From an uncultured Propionibacteriaceae bacterium (GTDB lineage: Bacteria > Actinomycetota > Actinomycetes > Propionibacteriales > Propionibacteriaceae): a DNA stretch of 64,000 nucleotides. The notes below the pieces were generated by a model. The model ran no database searches. It was given only the letters and a program-made list of their open reading frames with translations, and was not told the DNA's origin. A program made the position numbers and the translations under genes. Shown piece by piece: positions 34,806 through 44,382 of this stretch; within the stretch, counting starts at the first letter, position 1; each line of letters begins with the position of its first letter. Location of the stretch: positions 62,001 to 126,000 of the forward strand of contig CALCKT010000012.1 in NCBI GenBank assembly GCA_937965785.1. The letters run 5' to 3'.

Positions 34806-35834
34806 TCACTCCTCCGGCAAACCAACCGACAGCGGGGTGGTCCACGTGGTGGGTCCCCTCAGATCACCCCGGTTGAACTCGTCCCGGGTCATGGTGAAGG
34901 TGCCTCCGCGTCCGGGGTCGTAGACCGTGACCGTGTCACCGCAGGCGCCAACGATCAGCGTCACGTGGGCGCCGGTGCCCGGCTGATTGATGCCGTAGCA
35001 ATACAGCGGGACGAAGTGTCCGCGCGAGACCGCATCGAGGATCGCGTCGTAGGTCACCTCCGGCGCCTTCGGGTCGACCAAGCGGGACCGGTAGGTGGTT
35101 CCCGGGACACCCGCCGGGTGGTCGGGGTGGGACATTTGATCGTCCACCGCCCCGGGCAGGGTCCCCAGGAACTTGGGCCACCACCGGTTGGTCTCGTCGT
35201 GCATCGCCAGCGCCGCATCACCGAACCGTTTCCCGGGACTGGTTCCGGTCGCGTCGGGAAGGACGCCGCGCGGGTCGATACCCGTCTGGATGTACATGGC
35301 GTAGGCGGGAACGTTGAGCATCCGCGACATCACGATGACGGAGGAACCACAGGTGGCGCCATCGGGCTGGACGAATTGGCAGGCGTTGTCCTCGCGGATC
35401 GGGTCGAGGGCACGCACTTGCTCCGCGTTCAGGGACGCGAGCTGGCGGGCGTAGGCGACCAGGGCCGCCCCGGTCAGCCCGGACCCGATCGCCGCCAGGA
35501 TCCACGCTTTCCGCTCCGGGTCGGATTCTTCCTCGAAAAGGCGCTCGGCCTCGACTCTTTCCGCCGGCGACATCGCATCCAGGGCCTGCTGGGCGCGCTG
35601 GCTGGTACCGAGGCCGAGTTCAGCGGCTTCCCACGGCTGGGGGGCCTTGCGCCACTCGGCGGCGGCCAGTTCGACGTCTTCGGGCTGGCGATCGGGTTTG
35701 AACAGCGCGCCCCTGGCAGCCGTCCCGAGCAACCGGATCAGCGCCCTGGCGGCCTCGCCCGGTGGACGGAGCGAGATGCCTTGGAGTCTGGCGAGCAGGC
35801 TCTGCAGTTCTTTCGCGATATCCAGCAGCGTCAT
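34806..35834 (-). CDS. C39/papain-like cysteine peptidase domain protein
   Basis: A 342-residue protein. Residues 1-145 are helical and without signal peptide. The C-terminal part has a cysteine-peptidase signature: CQFVQPDGATCGSS (Gln153 region and Cys162), HVTLIVGACGD (the His) and VYDPGRGG (the Asp). Helical N-termini on such enzymes are common in actinobacterial effectors exported by the ESX pathway or in peptidases acting on secreted partners. Its ATG overlaps the stop of the 41-residue gene (ATGA). Targets are unknown; effector or immunity roles are inference. Confidence 0.75.
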   Translation of the reverse strand: MTLLDIAKELQSLLARLQGISLRPPGEAARALIRLLGTAARGALFKPDRQPEDVELAAAEWRKAPQPWEAAELGLGTSQRAQQALDAMSPAERVEAERLFEEESDPERKAWILAAIGSGLTGAALVAYARQLASLNAEQVRALDPIREDNACQFVQPDGATCGSSVIVMSRMLNVPAYAMYIQTGIDPRGVLPDATGTSPGKRFGDAALAMHDETNRWWPKFLGTLPGAVDDQMSHPDHPAGVPGTTYRSRLVDPKAPEVTYDAILDAVSRGHFVPLYCYGINQPGTGAHVTLIVGACGDTVTVYDPGRGGTFTMTRDEFNRGDLRGPTTWTTPLSVGLPEE

Positions 35835-35956
35835 GGCATCTTCACCCCGTTGAAGGTGTCAGCCGTCTGCTGATCGGTGGCATCGAAGGTCTGGATACAG
35901 GTCTCGATCTCGCCCCTGCTCCAGGCTGCGCGGACGGCCTCTTCGTCAAGGTACAC
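35831..35956 (-). CDS. 41-residue protein upstream of the cysteine peptidase
   Basis: A very short gene, GTG 35956 to TGA 35831, reading VYLDEEAVRAAWSRGEIE and ending TADTFNGVKMP. It is translationally coupled to the peptidase gene (ATGA) and has a purine-rich AAGGTGG about 10 bases before the GTG. The same frame stays open further upstream, so the start could be earlier. It might be a small structural or export partner; no family is recognised. Confidence 0.5.
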   Translation of the reverse strand: MYLDEEAVRAAWSRGEIETCIQTFDATDQQTADTFNGVKMP

Positions 35957-36021
35957 CGTTGTGTCACCACCTTCGTTGCGCCTCGCTGCCCGGGCAATTT
36001 ATAGGGGCGCGGGTCCAGGGC

Positions 36022-36124
36022 TCAGCGGATGGCGACGCATTGGCCGCTCCTGGCGGATTCGATCATGGCCTCGCAGACCTGGACGCCGCGGTGACCCGCT
36101 CCACGGGAATCGAGATGTGGTGGC
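36022..36124 (-). pseudogene. C-terminal remnant of a Gfo/Idh/MocA oxidoreductase gene
   Basis: On the minus strand the frame reads HRGVQVCEAMIESARSGQCVAIR and stops at 36022. EAMIESARSGQ.V is the typical end of Gfo/Idh/MocA sugar dehydrogenases. The upstream part is absent, so this is a fragment left by a deletion or insertion. Confidence 0.5.
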
Positions 36125-36332
36125 AATGTGACAACTTCCATCTTCGGAAGACCTCGACCCTCACCCAGACACCAACACTCCGACCCTTGTCACACCACCA
36201 CTACAACCCTCGATTGCGAAAGAGCCTCTATAGGTCTGGCCTGGTCCGTAAGGACGTAGGCCGTTCTCAGCAGGGGTGCTCGTCCGCCCCCCCTTCACGG
36301 CGCTACCAATGCCCCAGCGGACCCGGCGGCCC
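36125..36332 (+). other. Gene-free gap after jetD
   Basis: No credible gene is visible in this stretch. It contains a purine/pyrimidine-biased segment and TTTCGCAATCGAGGG on the minus strand, reminiscent of an insertion-sequence end, but I cannot assign it. Confidence 0.3.
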
Positions 36333-37553
36333 TCAGCACGCATCCGGGTCTCCGCTGAGCAGAGCTGTCAATGCCGCCGCCACGTCATCGGCACCGATCC
36401 GCTCCTGCTCAATCCGGCGGAAGGCGACATCGCCCCTCGTGGCCACGGACGCATAGCACTCGGCTTCAGCGGCCCTCAGGTGCGGGAGCCGGGCACTCGA
36501 CGGCCGCAGCGGGACGCCGTGCCGGTCGTGGTTGACGCCCAGGTGGGCGTATCTGACCCGGCTCATCTCGTCCATCAGCAGGGAGTCGATGCTCATACCC
36601 CTGGGTCCGAGTTCCGCCCGGAGATGGTCCAGGATCGCGAACCCGTCGCTATCCATGTCGCCCCAGTAGATCACCCGCTCGGCCTGGGTCAACCACGGGA
36701 TCTCTCCCACCAACTGGGCGGCGGCCTTGCCGCCACCCTCCACGACCACCGTCTCTGGATACTTGGGGAACCAGAGCCGGGCGTCCCGGTTCTCCACGAT
36801 CACCACCACCCGCGGGCGGTAGGCCAGGTCGTGCCGGTCGCCGCTGGTCCAGGCGTCGTGGCGCCGGTCACCGCCAGCCAGATACCGGGGATCGACATAG
36901 GTCAGATGAACCACCGACAGCCGTGGTCTGGTTTCAGCGGCGAGGTCGCGTCCAGTCAGTTCACGCATCAGCCCAAGGTGGTCCGCCAGCCACTTCGTGT
37001 GCACCCCGGGAACCGGCAACTGCCGCAACGTCCAGCCACCCAGGTCCGGATGTTCACTCAACCAGGCCACCGCCCTCACCGCAGACTCAAGGTCGGTCTC
37101 AGCCAAACCGCAAGCCCTTTTCAGCAGAGCCGGGGTCAGCCCCACCCCCGCAGCGCACAGCCGGGCCGCGACCCGCCGGAACCGCGCGACATCGACACCG
37201 GCCGTTCCGCCGAGCCTGCCGATGGCGGCAAGCCCCGCGTCCAATGTCTCGATGCGCAACCTGTAGGGACGAGACACCCTCACCCGAGCGTCGCAGACCT
37301 CACGGTTTTCACAGCTCACCCCGGGCAGGCCGTCCAGGTCGATCCCCTCCCACTCGATGCCCCAATCGGTCCAGTACTCCCGGCCGACCCGCTCGATCTT
37401 GGCGTTGCGGTCCACCCCCGGACGCAACGCGATCTCGATGGGCTGGTGGGCGGAACCGGTCAGCTCGGAACACACCCACTCCGGCCACACGCGGGCAATC
37501 CTGTCGGCGATGGCGGCCGCCGCCTCCGCCCGGCTGAGCAGACGCGGGCTCAC
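36333..37553 (-). CDS. jetD: Wadjet protein JetD (TOPRIM nuclease)
   Basis: A 406-residue protein of the DUF3322-DUF2220 architecture. The C-terminal TOPRIM fold is visible as VVVIVENRDARLWFP (catalytic Glu), VVVEGGGKAAAQLV and VIYWGDMDSDGFAIL (DxD). JetD is the nuclease that cuts plasmid DNA once the SMC-like motor has loaded and extruded it. The start overlaps the jetC stop by 4 bases. It is the last gene of the operon; its length fits the family. Confidence 0.93.
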   Translation of the reverse strand: MSPRLLSRAEAAAAIADRIARVWPEWVCSELTGSAHQPIEIALRPGVDRNAKIERVGREYWTDWGIEWEGIDLDGLPGVSCENREVCDARVRVSRPYRLRIETLDAGLAAIGRLGGTAGVDVARFRRVAARLCAAGVGLTPALLKRACGLAETDLESAVRAVAWLSEHPDLGGWTLRQLPVPGVHTKWLADHLGLMRELTGRDLAAETRPRLSVVHLTYVDPRYLAGGDRRHDAWTSGDRHDLAYRPRVVVIVENRDARLWFPKYPETVVVEGGGKAAAQLVGEIPWLTQAERVIYWGDMDSDGFAILDHLRAELGPRGMSIDSLLMDEMSRVRYAHLGVNHDRHGVPLRPSSARLPHLRAAEAECYASVATRGDVAFRRIEQERIGADDVAAALTALLSGDPDAC

Positions 37554-40500
37554 TTGGGCTGCTCCGGCAAGCCGACCTTCGCTTTCGCCCAGGACCGGCC
37601 GTCAGTGTCTTTGAGGATGTCGTATTCCACCTCGACGTGGGGTTCGATGGCGCTGTACTTGTCATTCGGCGCCCCGATAATCAGCTGGAAACCGAGCCCG
37701 CGCCACGCCCCGATGGCGCGTTTGGTGAAGTGGGCGTCGGCCTTGATGAGCGCCTCATCGAGGAACACCGGCGCATAGCGGGGACGCTGCGCACCGGCGT
37801 CCCCCAGCTGGTATCGCAGCGCCGCCCCGACGATGAAGGCCACCAGCTCCTGGGATTCGCCGCCGGACTTCTCCCCAATGTGGTCGTAGAGGGACACGTG
37901 CTGCCCGGTCACCGCGTGGATCCGCTCCGCACTGACCCGGACGTGGTTGCGCACGTCGATCAACTCGGCGAAGTCGGGGGCGCTGCGCCGGATCCGCCCG
38001 ATCAGCCGCGACATCCTGGTGTAGGCCTCGGCGCGTTCGGCGTCGGTTGCCGCGGCATCGATCTGGGCCCGGACCTCCCGCAGTTCCTTGCGGAACTGCC
38101 TGCGCGCCTGGGACTGGTTCTCCCGCAGCGTGATCTGGAGACGGTGGGCGTCGTCGTAGAAAGGCAGGTCCTGCAAGATCTCGTTGACCGGTTTGATCCG
38201 TTCCCGGATCTCACGCAGCGACCGCTCCAGCGTCGAATGGAGGTTCGTCAGATCGTTGCCCGACAGCTTCAGCAGGCTGTTCTTCCATTCGGTCTCCAAT
38301 TCATGCAGGCCGCTGGCCTCCAGGCCCTCCAGGATGCGCTCGAAATCCTTCACCGAGGTGTCGGGGTCGGCGCGCAGGCTGGGGTTGGGCCAGTTCTCCA
38401 GGAAGGATTCCAGACTCCGGCGCAGGTTCTTCCGCTGGTCGGCGAGGGTGTGCTGCGCGGCGTCCCAGTCTTCGCTCATGCGCTGCGCCGCACTATCCAT
38501 CGCGACATCGAACCTTGTCAGTTCGTCCTCCGCGCTCGACGCCTGGGACGGCTCGGCCAGATCGAAGCGGCCAGCCAGGTAGTCCTCCTGGGACGCCGAC
38601 AGCTCGCGTCCCGCCTCCACCGCCTCGTCCAGGACGCGCTGGGCGTCGTCGACCTGGTCGGTGATCTCGCCCCAGCGGCAGGCGACCTGCTCCTGTTTCG
38701 CTTTCGCCCGTCCCGTGGCCTCCCTCAGCCGGGCCTCCTTCGTCCTCAGTTCGTCGATCTGCCGCCGGAGCCTGGCGATCCCGGGGTTGGCCTCCATCAC
38801 CTCCGAACGCACCCGCTCCCACCGGGCCTGTTCGGCCTCCACCCCGGCGACGTCGATCAGCTCCCAGGAGGATTCGACGACCCTGGCGTAGGCGGCCCGC
38901 TGGGCTTCCAGGGTGTCCAGCCCCGCCGCGGCCTCCCGTTCGGCCTGCTCAGCCTGCTCGCACTGCGCCCGGACGGCGGCTATCTCGCTGGCGAGGTCGT
39001 TGAGGCGGCGTTGGCTGGAGAAGCCCAGCACGTTGGTCACGCCGTGGCCGCCGTGGGCTCCCCGGCTGCCCTGGGACAGCTGACCGGTGATCGTCAGCGC
39101 CTTGCGGTGCTGGCCCAGCTCGGACGCCGAGTCCACGCAGACGAAATCGAAGCGCTCCTCCAGCCGGTCCTGCAGCCACCCGATGAACACCGAATCAGCG
39201 TAGTCCAGGCGTCCGGGCAACCGGCGCGGGTCGGAGCCGGGGCGGGGCTGATGCCCGGTGTGGACGCCCTCGAACTGCAGCCGCAGCGGAAGCCGCACTG
39301 CGTTGATGGCCGCCCGGAAACCGTCCAGCTTCGCCTGGTCGATCAGCAGCGTCTTCGCGAAACCGCTGAGGGCCAGGTTGAACGCCTCCCGCCAGGGCTC
39401 GTACTCGGTGCGGACCTCAATGAGCTCACCGACGAAGGGTAACTCCTCGGGGCTCAGCCCGGTGACCCGAGCGAGCTGCTCGCGACACTCGTGCAGCCCG
39501 GTGGGGATGTTGCCGCGCCGCCCCCGGCTCACCCGGTACTCCTGCTCCAGTTCCTCCAGCCGCTGCCGCAGCGAGTCGGTGGCCGATACCGCCTTCGCGT
39601 GGGTGCGCCGGGCGGTGTCCCTGGCACCCGCGTCCGCGATCGCCTGCCCGGCGCGGCGCTGCAACGCAACGAAGTCCTGGCGTGAGCCGACCGGTTCGCC
39701 CAGGCAGCCGGTCGCCTCGTCGAACCGTTTCCGGGCGGCCCGGACCTCGGTGAGGCGTCGGCCCACCTGCACCAGTTCCCGTTCGGCGTTCTCCAGCCGG
39801 GCACCACCGGAGCTGCGCACCACCTCGGCCAGGGCGTCCCGCTCGGCCCCGGCGGCCTGGGCCAGCCCCTCCTGGGTGCTCACCTCGGCGTCGAGGCTGG
39901 CCTTGCGGTCCCGCAGCTCCGTCTCGGCAGCCCGCAGCAGCGCGAGCCTGCGGCGGTTGCGCCACAGCGTGGCGAGCGAGGCCGGGTCCGCGAAACCACC
40001 GATCTCGTCGATCAGCCGCAGCCGCTCGGCGGCCTCCTCCAGCCGGACGCGGAAGTCCCGGATCGGGCTCAGCGCCCGCACCTGCCGCTGCGCGGTCAGC
40101 ATCCGCTGCCGGGTCGCCTCCAGCTCGTCGAAATGGCTGACCACGGCATCCGCAGCGGCCAGGGTCTCCGGCTCTTCCAGGACCATCCGCTTGTACAACT
40201 CGTCGACGGTGGTGATCTGCTGACCGGCCTGAATCCTGGCGAGCAGCCCCATCGCCTTGGCCCCGGACCCCGCCGCCCCGATGCCGAGCACCGAGTGCAG
40301 CCGCGCCGAGAACTCCCGGTCGGTGGCGATGGTCTCCAGGCCCACCGCCCGCACCGCGGCGTCCGTGAGCCGCTGGGCCGCCGCCTGCTCCAGGCCGCCG
40401 AGGCCGAAGGCGCCCTCGCACACCGCGCGCACCTTCGTGACCTCCTCCAGGGTCCGGGCGGACGCGGGGATGTACCAGGCGCGCACCGCGGTGAACCGGG

Positions 40501-40909
40501 AGCGATCGTGGTTGACCCAGGTCATCGCGATCGCGGTCCAGGTGTCGGCCCCGTCGCCGCGCAGCACCCGCACCTGCGTGCCGTCGTCGGTGCGGGACTC
40601 GTCCAGCTTCCCCCGCCCGTAGGAGAGGATATTGCGCTGCTCCCCGCCGCGGGCGCGTCCGCTCACCCCGCCGTTGGAGGCACCGTTGAACGGCGTCGTG
40701 TGGGGCATCATGAGCGCGATGTAGGCGTCCATCAGCGTGGACTTGCCCGAACCCGATCCCCCGCACAGCAGCGTCGCCGCCGGGGAGAACTTCAGGCGGT
40801 GCGCTCCGTCGTAGCCGCCCCAGTTCACCAGTTGCAGCTCCTCGGCCAGCCACTGTTGGCCCAGGGAGGCCGCGGGGATCATCCCGAACAGCGTGTCGAG
40901 CATGGTCAT
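37550..40909 (-). CDS. jetC: Wadjet protein JetC (SMC/MukB-like ATPase)
   Basis: A 1119-residue SMC-like ATPase. Walker A is LCGGSGSGKSTLMDA (Gly50-Thr58), then long coiled coils (about residues 300-500 and 650-950) around a hinge near residues 500-650, and the C-terminal signature GEKSGGESQELVAF and Walker B PVFLDEALIKAD with the distal IIGAPNDK. It forms the motor that extrudes DNA loops and recognises small circular molecules. It overlaps jetB by 4 bases at its start and jetD by 4 at its end. Confidence 0.94.
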   Translation of the reverse strand: MTMLDTLFGMIPAASLGQQWLAEELQLVNWGGYDGAHRLKFSPAATLLCGGSGSGKSTLMDAYIALMMPHTTPFNGASNGGVSGRARGGEQRNILSYGRGKLDESRTDDGTQVRVLRGDGADTWTAIAMTWVNHDRSRFTAVRAWYIPASARTLEEVTKVRAVCEGAFGLGGLEQAAAQRLTDAAVRAVGLETIATDREFSARLHSVLGIGAAGSGAKAMGLLARIQAGQQITTVDELYKRMVLEEPETLAAADAVVSHFDELEATRQRMLTAQRQVRALSPIRDFRVRLEEAAERLRLIDEIGGFADPASLATLWRNRRRLALLRAAETELRDRKASLDAEVSTQEGLAQAAGAERDALAEVVRSSGGARLENAERELVQVGRRLTEVRAARKRFDEATGCLGEPVGSRQDFVALQRRAGQAIADAGARDTARRTHAKAVSATDSLRQRLEELEQEYRVSRGRRGNIPTGLHECREQLARVTGLSPEELPFVGELIEVRTEYEPWREAFNLALSGFAKTLLIDQAKLDGFRAAINAVRLPLRLQFEGVHTGHQPRPGSDPRRLPGRLDYADSVFIGWLQDRLEERFDFVCVDSASELGQHRKALTITGQLSQGSRGAHGGHGVTNVLGFSSQRRLNDLASEIAAVRAQCEQAEQAEREAAAGLDTLEAQRAAYARVVESSWELIDVAGVEAEQARWERVRSEVMEANPGIARLRRQIDELRTKEARLREATGRAKAKQEQVACRWGEITDQVDDAQRVLDEAVEAGRELSASQEDYLAGRFDLAEPSQASSAEDELTRFDVAMDSAAQRMSEDWDAAQHTLADQRKNLRRSLESFLENWPNPSLRADPDTSVKDFERILEGLEASGLHELETEWKNSLLKLSGNDLTNLHSTLERSLREIRERIKPVNEILQDLPFYDDAHRLQITLRENQSQARRQFRKELREVRAQIDAAATDAERAEAYTRMSRLIGRIRRSAPDFAELIDVRNHVRVSAERIHAVTGQHVSLYDHIGEKSGGESQELVAFIVGAALRYQLGDAGAQRPRYAPVFLDEALIKADAHFTKRAIGAWRGLGFQLIIGAPNDKYSAIEPHVEVEYDILKDTDGRSWAKAKVGLPEQPK

Positions 40910-41631
40910 AGCGGCACCTCACTTCGCATCTCCCCGACCCCGGACGCGGACGCCTGGGTGTGTTCACGCAGCCAGTCGCCCAGTTCGCGGAGCCGCTGCG
41001 CGCTGAGCACAATCTCGACCAGGGGACTGATCCGGTACCGGCCCTCGGACTCCTCCTCCACCAGGCCGTCCTTGTCCAGCCGGGCCAGGGCGTTGCGGAT
41101 GGAGCGCTGCCTGCGGGCCGTGTCGGCATCGGCCTCGACGAAGTAGCTCAGCACCGTCTGCTCGACCTCCTCCACATCGACGCGCGCCGAGGTCTCCCCC
41201 GCGACGGCCTCGCGCTGGTAGACCGTGCGCAGATACACCAACACCAAGGTCTCCTCCCGGGAGTAGGCATCGTCGCGCAGCAGGATCGGGGTTTCCAGGT
41301 CGTCGCTGCGGACCTGCTGCTTGTAGGCCACCCCCCGCTCGGGGTCGACGACGAGCCGGATGAACAGGTCGTGCAGCCGCGACTCAATGACCTGCTGGTT
41401 GTCCATCAGCACCGCCCAGTCGTCCCGGTTGCGTTCGGCCAGCAGGAAGCGGCGCTGCAGCAGCCGCGCCAGCACCCTGCGCACCTCCGGTTCGAGCACC
41501 CCCCGGTCGCCCGGGAAACAACCCTCGGGGTCGTCCTCCATCGAGACCGGTTCGATGAACGGCTCGCCCTCACCGTCCCGGGGGGCGTCCTCGGCCGGAC
41601 CCGGCCCGGTCACCGCCGCAGGCTCACTCAT
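40906..41631 (-). CDS. jetB: Wadjet protein JetB (DUF4194, MukE-like)
   Basis: A 241-residue DUF4194 protein rich in winged-helix features: VLARLLQRRFLLAERNRDDW, DLFIRLVVDPERGVAYKQQV and IRNALARLDKDGLVEEESEGRYRIS. It is the MukE-like kite subunit that bridges JetA and JetC. The N-terminal 40 residues are acidic and probably unstructured. It overlaps jetA (8 bases) and jetC (4 bases), so all four proteins are made from one message. Confidence 0.93.
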   Translation of the reverse strand: MSEPAAVTGPGPAEDAPRDGEGEPFIEPVSMEDDPEGCFPGDRGVLEPEVRRVLARLLQRRFLLAERNRDDWAVLMDNQQVIESRLHDLFIRLVVDPERGVAYKQQVRSDDLETPILLRDDAYSREETLVLVYLRTVYQREAVAGETSARVDVEEVEQTVLSYFVEADADTARRQRSIRNALARLDKDGLVEEESEGRYRISPLVEIVLSAQRLRELGDWLREHTQASASGVGEMRSEVPL

Positions 41632-43108
41632 CTGTTTCTTCTTCCACTTTCTCCACGGTCTTGGCGGTCACGGCCCCGAAGGCGAACCGCCGCACGGTGC
41701 CGTCGGGACGCAGGGTCTCGACCACCGAGACCGTTTCGTGTTCGGTCATGCCGTTGTGGTGGGCGATCTCCAGCATCCCCAGCAGGTCCACCGGACGCCG
41801 CACTTCGGCGGGCGCCTGGGCGAACGCGGTGGCCAGATCGAACTCGTCCCCGTCAAGGTGACGGACGTAGTCCTCCAGTTCCTGGTAGTGCGGGCCACCC
41901 CAGGCCCGGGTGTCGGCGTCTTCGAACTCGGCCTGTCCGTCGGGGAGGTGCAGCGGTTCCGGGCTGCTCGGCGGCCGCGGGTCGCTCAGGGACTGGCGCA
42001 GGTGCCCCACCACCGCCGCGGGGAAACTGCGCACCGGCTCCACCTCCTCGCCCGGCCGGGATTCGCGCATCCATGCCTGGAACCCCGCCATGACGCCCCG
42101 CAGCAGGTCATCCACCTCGCGGTCCCGGGCCGGGTCGTGGGTGCGCACCTGGGCGGTGATGACGTGAGACGCCCGCCGCTGGGCGGTCAGCACCTCCTGC
42201 ACCCCCTGCTCGACCCGCCTGGCGATGGCGTTGAACTCGCCGCGCTGCCCGGGCAGCATCAGGCCAGCGAAAGGGTAGGAGACGAGGTCGCGCAGCTGCG
42301 TGGTCAGGTGGTCGATGCGGTCGGGGTCTCCGATGAGCTTCAGCGCACCCGAGAAGGCGCGCCCCTCCGGGGTGGCCTCCATGACCTGCTCGCCGCGGTG
42401 CAGATATTCCCGCAGCACCTCCCCGGTCGGGCGCACGTCGCGGCGCAGCTCGGCCACCACGTCCCGCTGCATGGCCTTGATGGATTCGGCGACCCGGGCG
42501 AAGTCCGCGGGCAGTTCCCGGGACAGGTGGAGGACGTTGTAGGCCTCCTCCAGCAGCTGGTCGTCGTCGGCCGGGTCGAACCCGTCGCGTTCCAGCCGCG
42601 CGAGCTCCTCGTCGATTGCCCGGCGCTGCTCCAGCAGGCTCGCCCGCCGCTGCTCGGGGTCGGTCTGCGCGCTCAAGCTGAGCTGGTCGATCGCCTCCAG
42701 CAGCGTGCGGACGCGGGAACGAGACACCAGGGAGCGGCCGCTACCGGTCCGGCCCGCGATCTCCAGCGCCCCGACCGCCTGGGCCGACAGCCGGTACACC
42801 TCGGCGTCCTCCTCGATCTGGGGGACCAGCCACCCGACCCGGACCCAGTAGCGGCAGATCTCGCGTCCCGTCCCCGCAGGGAGGACGCGCTCCTCCTCGT
42901 CATAACCCGCCGCCCGGAGCTGCTCCACCAGCTCGGCGACCTCGAAGTGGGCGTCCGAGACCGCGATGGTGGGCCGGTCGGCGGTGAACAGCAGCGACAG
43001 AGCCGCCACGACGAACGGGGCGTACCGGCCATGCAGCAGCGCGAGCGTCGGGTTGCGGAACGACTCCTTGGCGCGCTGATAAGCGGCTTCTGCCTGCAGG
43101 TTCGTCAT
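41624..43108 (-). CDS. jetA: Wadjet protein JetA (DUF3375, MukF-like kleisin)
   Basis: A 494-residue DUF3375 protein. The family starts at MTNLQAEAAYQRAKESFRNPTLALL-like sequence, so I use ATG 43108, although a frame extension upstream exists. Winged-helix elements are near the N-terminus (VSDAHFEVAELVEQLRAAG, ICRYWVRVGWL), then a long helical middle region and RRPVDLLGMLEIAHHNGMTEHE near the end. It acts as kleisin in the complex. It is the first gene of the operon; an IS481 fragment lies just upstream. Confidence 0.92.
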   Translation of the reverse strand: MTNLQAEAAYQRAKESFRNPTLALLHGRYAPFVVAALSLLFTADRPTIAVSDAHFEVAELVEQLRAAGYDEEERVLPAGTGREICRYWVRVGWLVPQIEEDAEVYRLSAQAVGALEIAGRTGSGRSLVSRSRVRTLLEAIDQLSLSAQTDPEQRRASLLEQRRAIDEELARLERDGFDPADDDQLLEEAYNVLHLSRELPADFARVAESIKAMQRDVVAELRRDVRPTGEVLREYLHRGEQVMEATPEGRAFSGALKLIGDPDRIDHLTTQLRDLVSYPFAGLMLPGQRGEFNAIARRVEQGVQEVLTAQRRASHVITAQVRTHDPARDREVDDLLRGVMAGFQAWMRESRPGEEVEPVRSFPAAVVGHLRQSLSDPRPPSSPEPLHLPDGQAEFEDADTRAWGGPHYQELEDYVRHLDGDEFDLATAFAQAPAEVRRPVDLLGMLEIAHHNGMTEHETVSVVETLRPDGTVRRFAFGAVTAKTVEKVEEETDE

Positions 43109-43136
43109 CGCACCCAAGGCTAATCCATCGGGCCCC

Positions 43137-43380
43137 ATCGGCCGAGACCGAGCCGGACCCGCACGGGCGTCCCGGCATGCACCGTCACCACATGCCTCAC
43201 CTGCACGGACTCGACCCGCTCACCGGCACGGTGATCCGGGCATCGAAAACCATCGCGATCCGCTACGAGCACGACCACCCCGGTTCCTTGGTCCAAACCG
43301 ACGTGAAGAAGATCGGCAGGATCCCGTCGGGGACGACTGGATCCCCGGACTCCCGGGCCAGTCACCGCCATCTGGCGGGT
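43137..43380 (+). mobile_element. IS481-family transposase fragment
   Basis: The plus-strand frame contains LDPLTGTVIRASKTIAIRYEHDHPGSLVQTDVKKIGRIPSG, the middle part of an IS481 transposase like the remnant at 23211-24205 (DVKKIG, LDPLT..TVIRA). N- and C-terminal parts are absent. It sits between jetA and the chelatase operon, at the edge of two gene blocks. Confidence 0.75.
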
Positions 43381-43383
43381 GCG

Positions 43384-44382
43384 TCAGCCCCTGCCGTGGG
43401 GCGCCCCGATGCCCTCCAGCGGACGGCGGCGCATCCGGTGCGGCAGCACCAGGCGGGCGGCCTGTTGCAGGTCCGCGGTCTCGATGCCGGTCCGGCCGTG
43501 CCACGCGGCGAGCGCCCGGGCGGCCCGCACCATGGTGATGTCGGCCCGGTGACCGTCGACCCCCGCGTCCACGCAGATCCGGGCCACCTCCAGCAGCACC
43601 TCACGGCCCACCGTCACCTCCGGCAGCAGGTCCATCGCGGACGCGATCTGCCGGGCCAGCCGCTCGCCCTCGGCGCGCCACCCCGCGCAGAACCCCACCG
43701 GGTCGGCCTCGAAGGCCAGCCTGCGCTCGATGATCTCCACCCGGGCCGGCGGGTCGGACTCCCCCACGACGGTGACGCACAGCCCGAACCGGTCCAGCAG
43801 CTGGGGGCGCAGCTCGCCCTCCTCCGGGTTCATCGTGCCGACCAGCGAGAACCGGGCCGGGTGGGTCAGGCTGATGCCCTCCCGCTCCACGGTGTTGACC
43901 CCCATCGCTGCGGAATCCAGCAGCAGATCCACCACGTGGTCGTCCAGGAGGTTCACCTCGTCCACGTACAGGATGCCCCGGTGGGCCTCGGCCAGCAGCC
44001 CCGGCTCGAACCGTTTGCGGCCCGCGGTCAGGGCGGTCTCCAGGTCCAGCGTCCCCGCCACCCGGTCCTCGGTCGCCCCGATCGGCAGCTCCACCACCGG
44101 CACCCGGGTCCGGCGCTCCACGGGATCATCCTGGGCGGGCAGCCCCAGCTCCTCCCAGTATTCCCGGTACTCCGCCGGCGACAGATGGTAGGGGGTGGCG
44201 CCCACCTCGACCCGCTCCGGCAGCAGCTCGGCCAGGCCGCGCACCGCGGTGGACTTCGCGGTTCCCTTGTCACCGCGGATCAGCACCCCCGACACCTCGG
44301 GGTTGATGACCGTAAGCACCAGCGCGAGTTTCATCTCGTCCTGCCCCACGATCGCGGCAAAGGGATAACTGGACCGGCTCAT
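43384..44382 (-). CDS. ChlI/BchI-like chelatase AAA+ subunit
   Basis: A 332-residue AAA+ protein: Walker A GDKGTAKST (about residues 37-45), Walker B GILYVDEVNLL, sensor GTMNPEEGELRPQLLDRFGLCV and an arginine-finger region. This is the Mg/Co-chelatase I-subunit fold. Such subunits, with a D-subunit, drive metal insertion into (or possibly removal from) tetrapyrroles by a CobN/ChlH-type catalytic protein. The ATG at 44382 overlaps the D-subunit stop. It is the last gene of the operon that starts with the importer. Confidence 0.92.
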   Translation of the reverse strand: MSRSSYPFAAIVGQDEMKLALVLTVINPEVSGVLIRGDKGTAKSTAVRGLAELLPERVEVGATPYHLSPAEYREYWEELGLPAQDDPVERRTRVPVVELPIGATEDRVAGTLDLETALTAGRKRFEPGLLAEAHRGILYVDEVNLLDDHVVDLLLDSAAMGVNTVEREGISLTHPARFSLVGTMNPEEGELRPQLLDRFGLCVTVVGESDPPARVEIIERRLAFEADPVGFCAGWRAEGERLARQIASAMDLLPEVTVGREVLLEVARICVDAGVDGHRADITMVRAARALAAWHGRTGIETADLQQAARLVLPHRMRRRPLEGIGAPHGRG

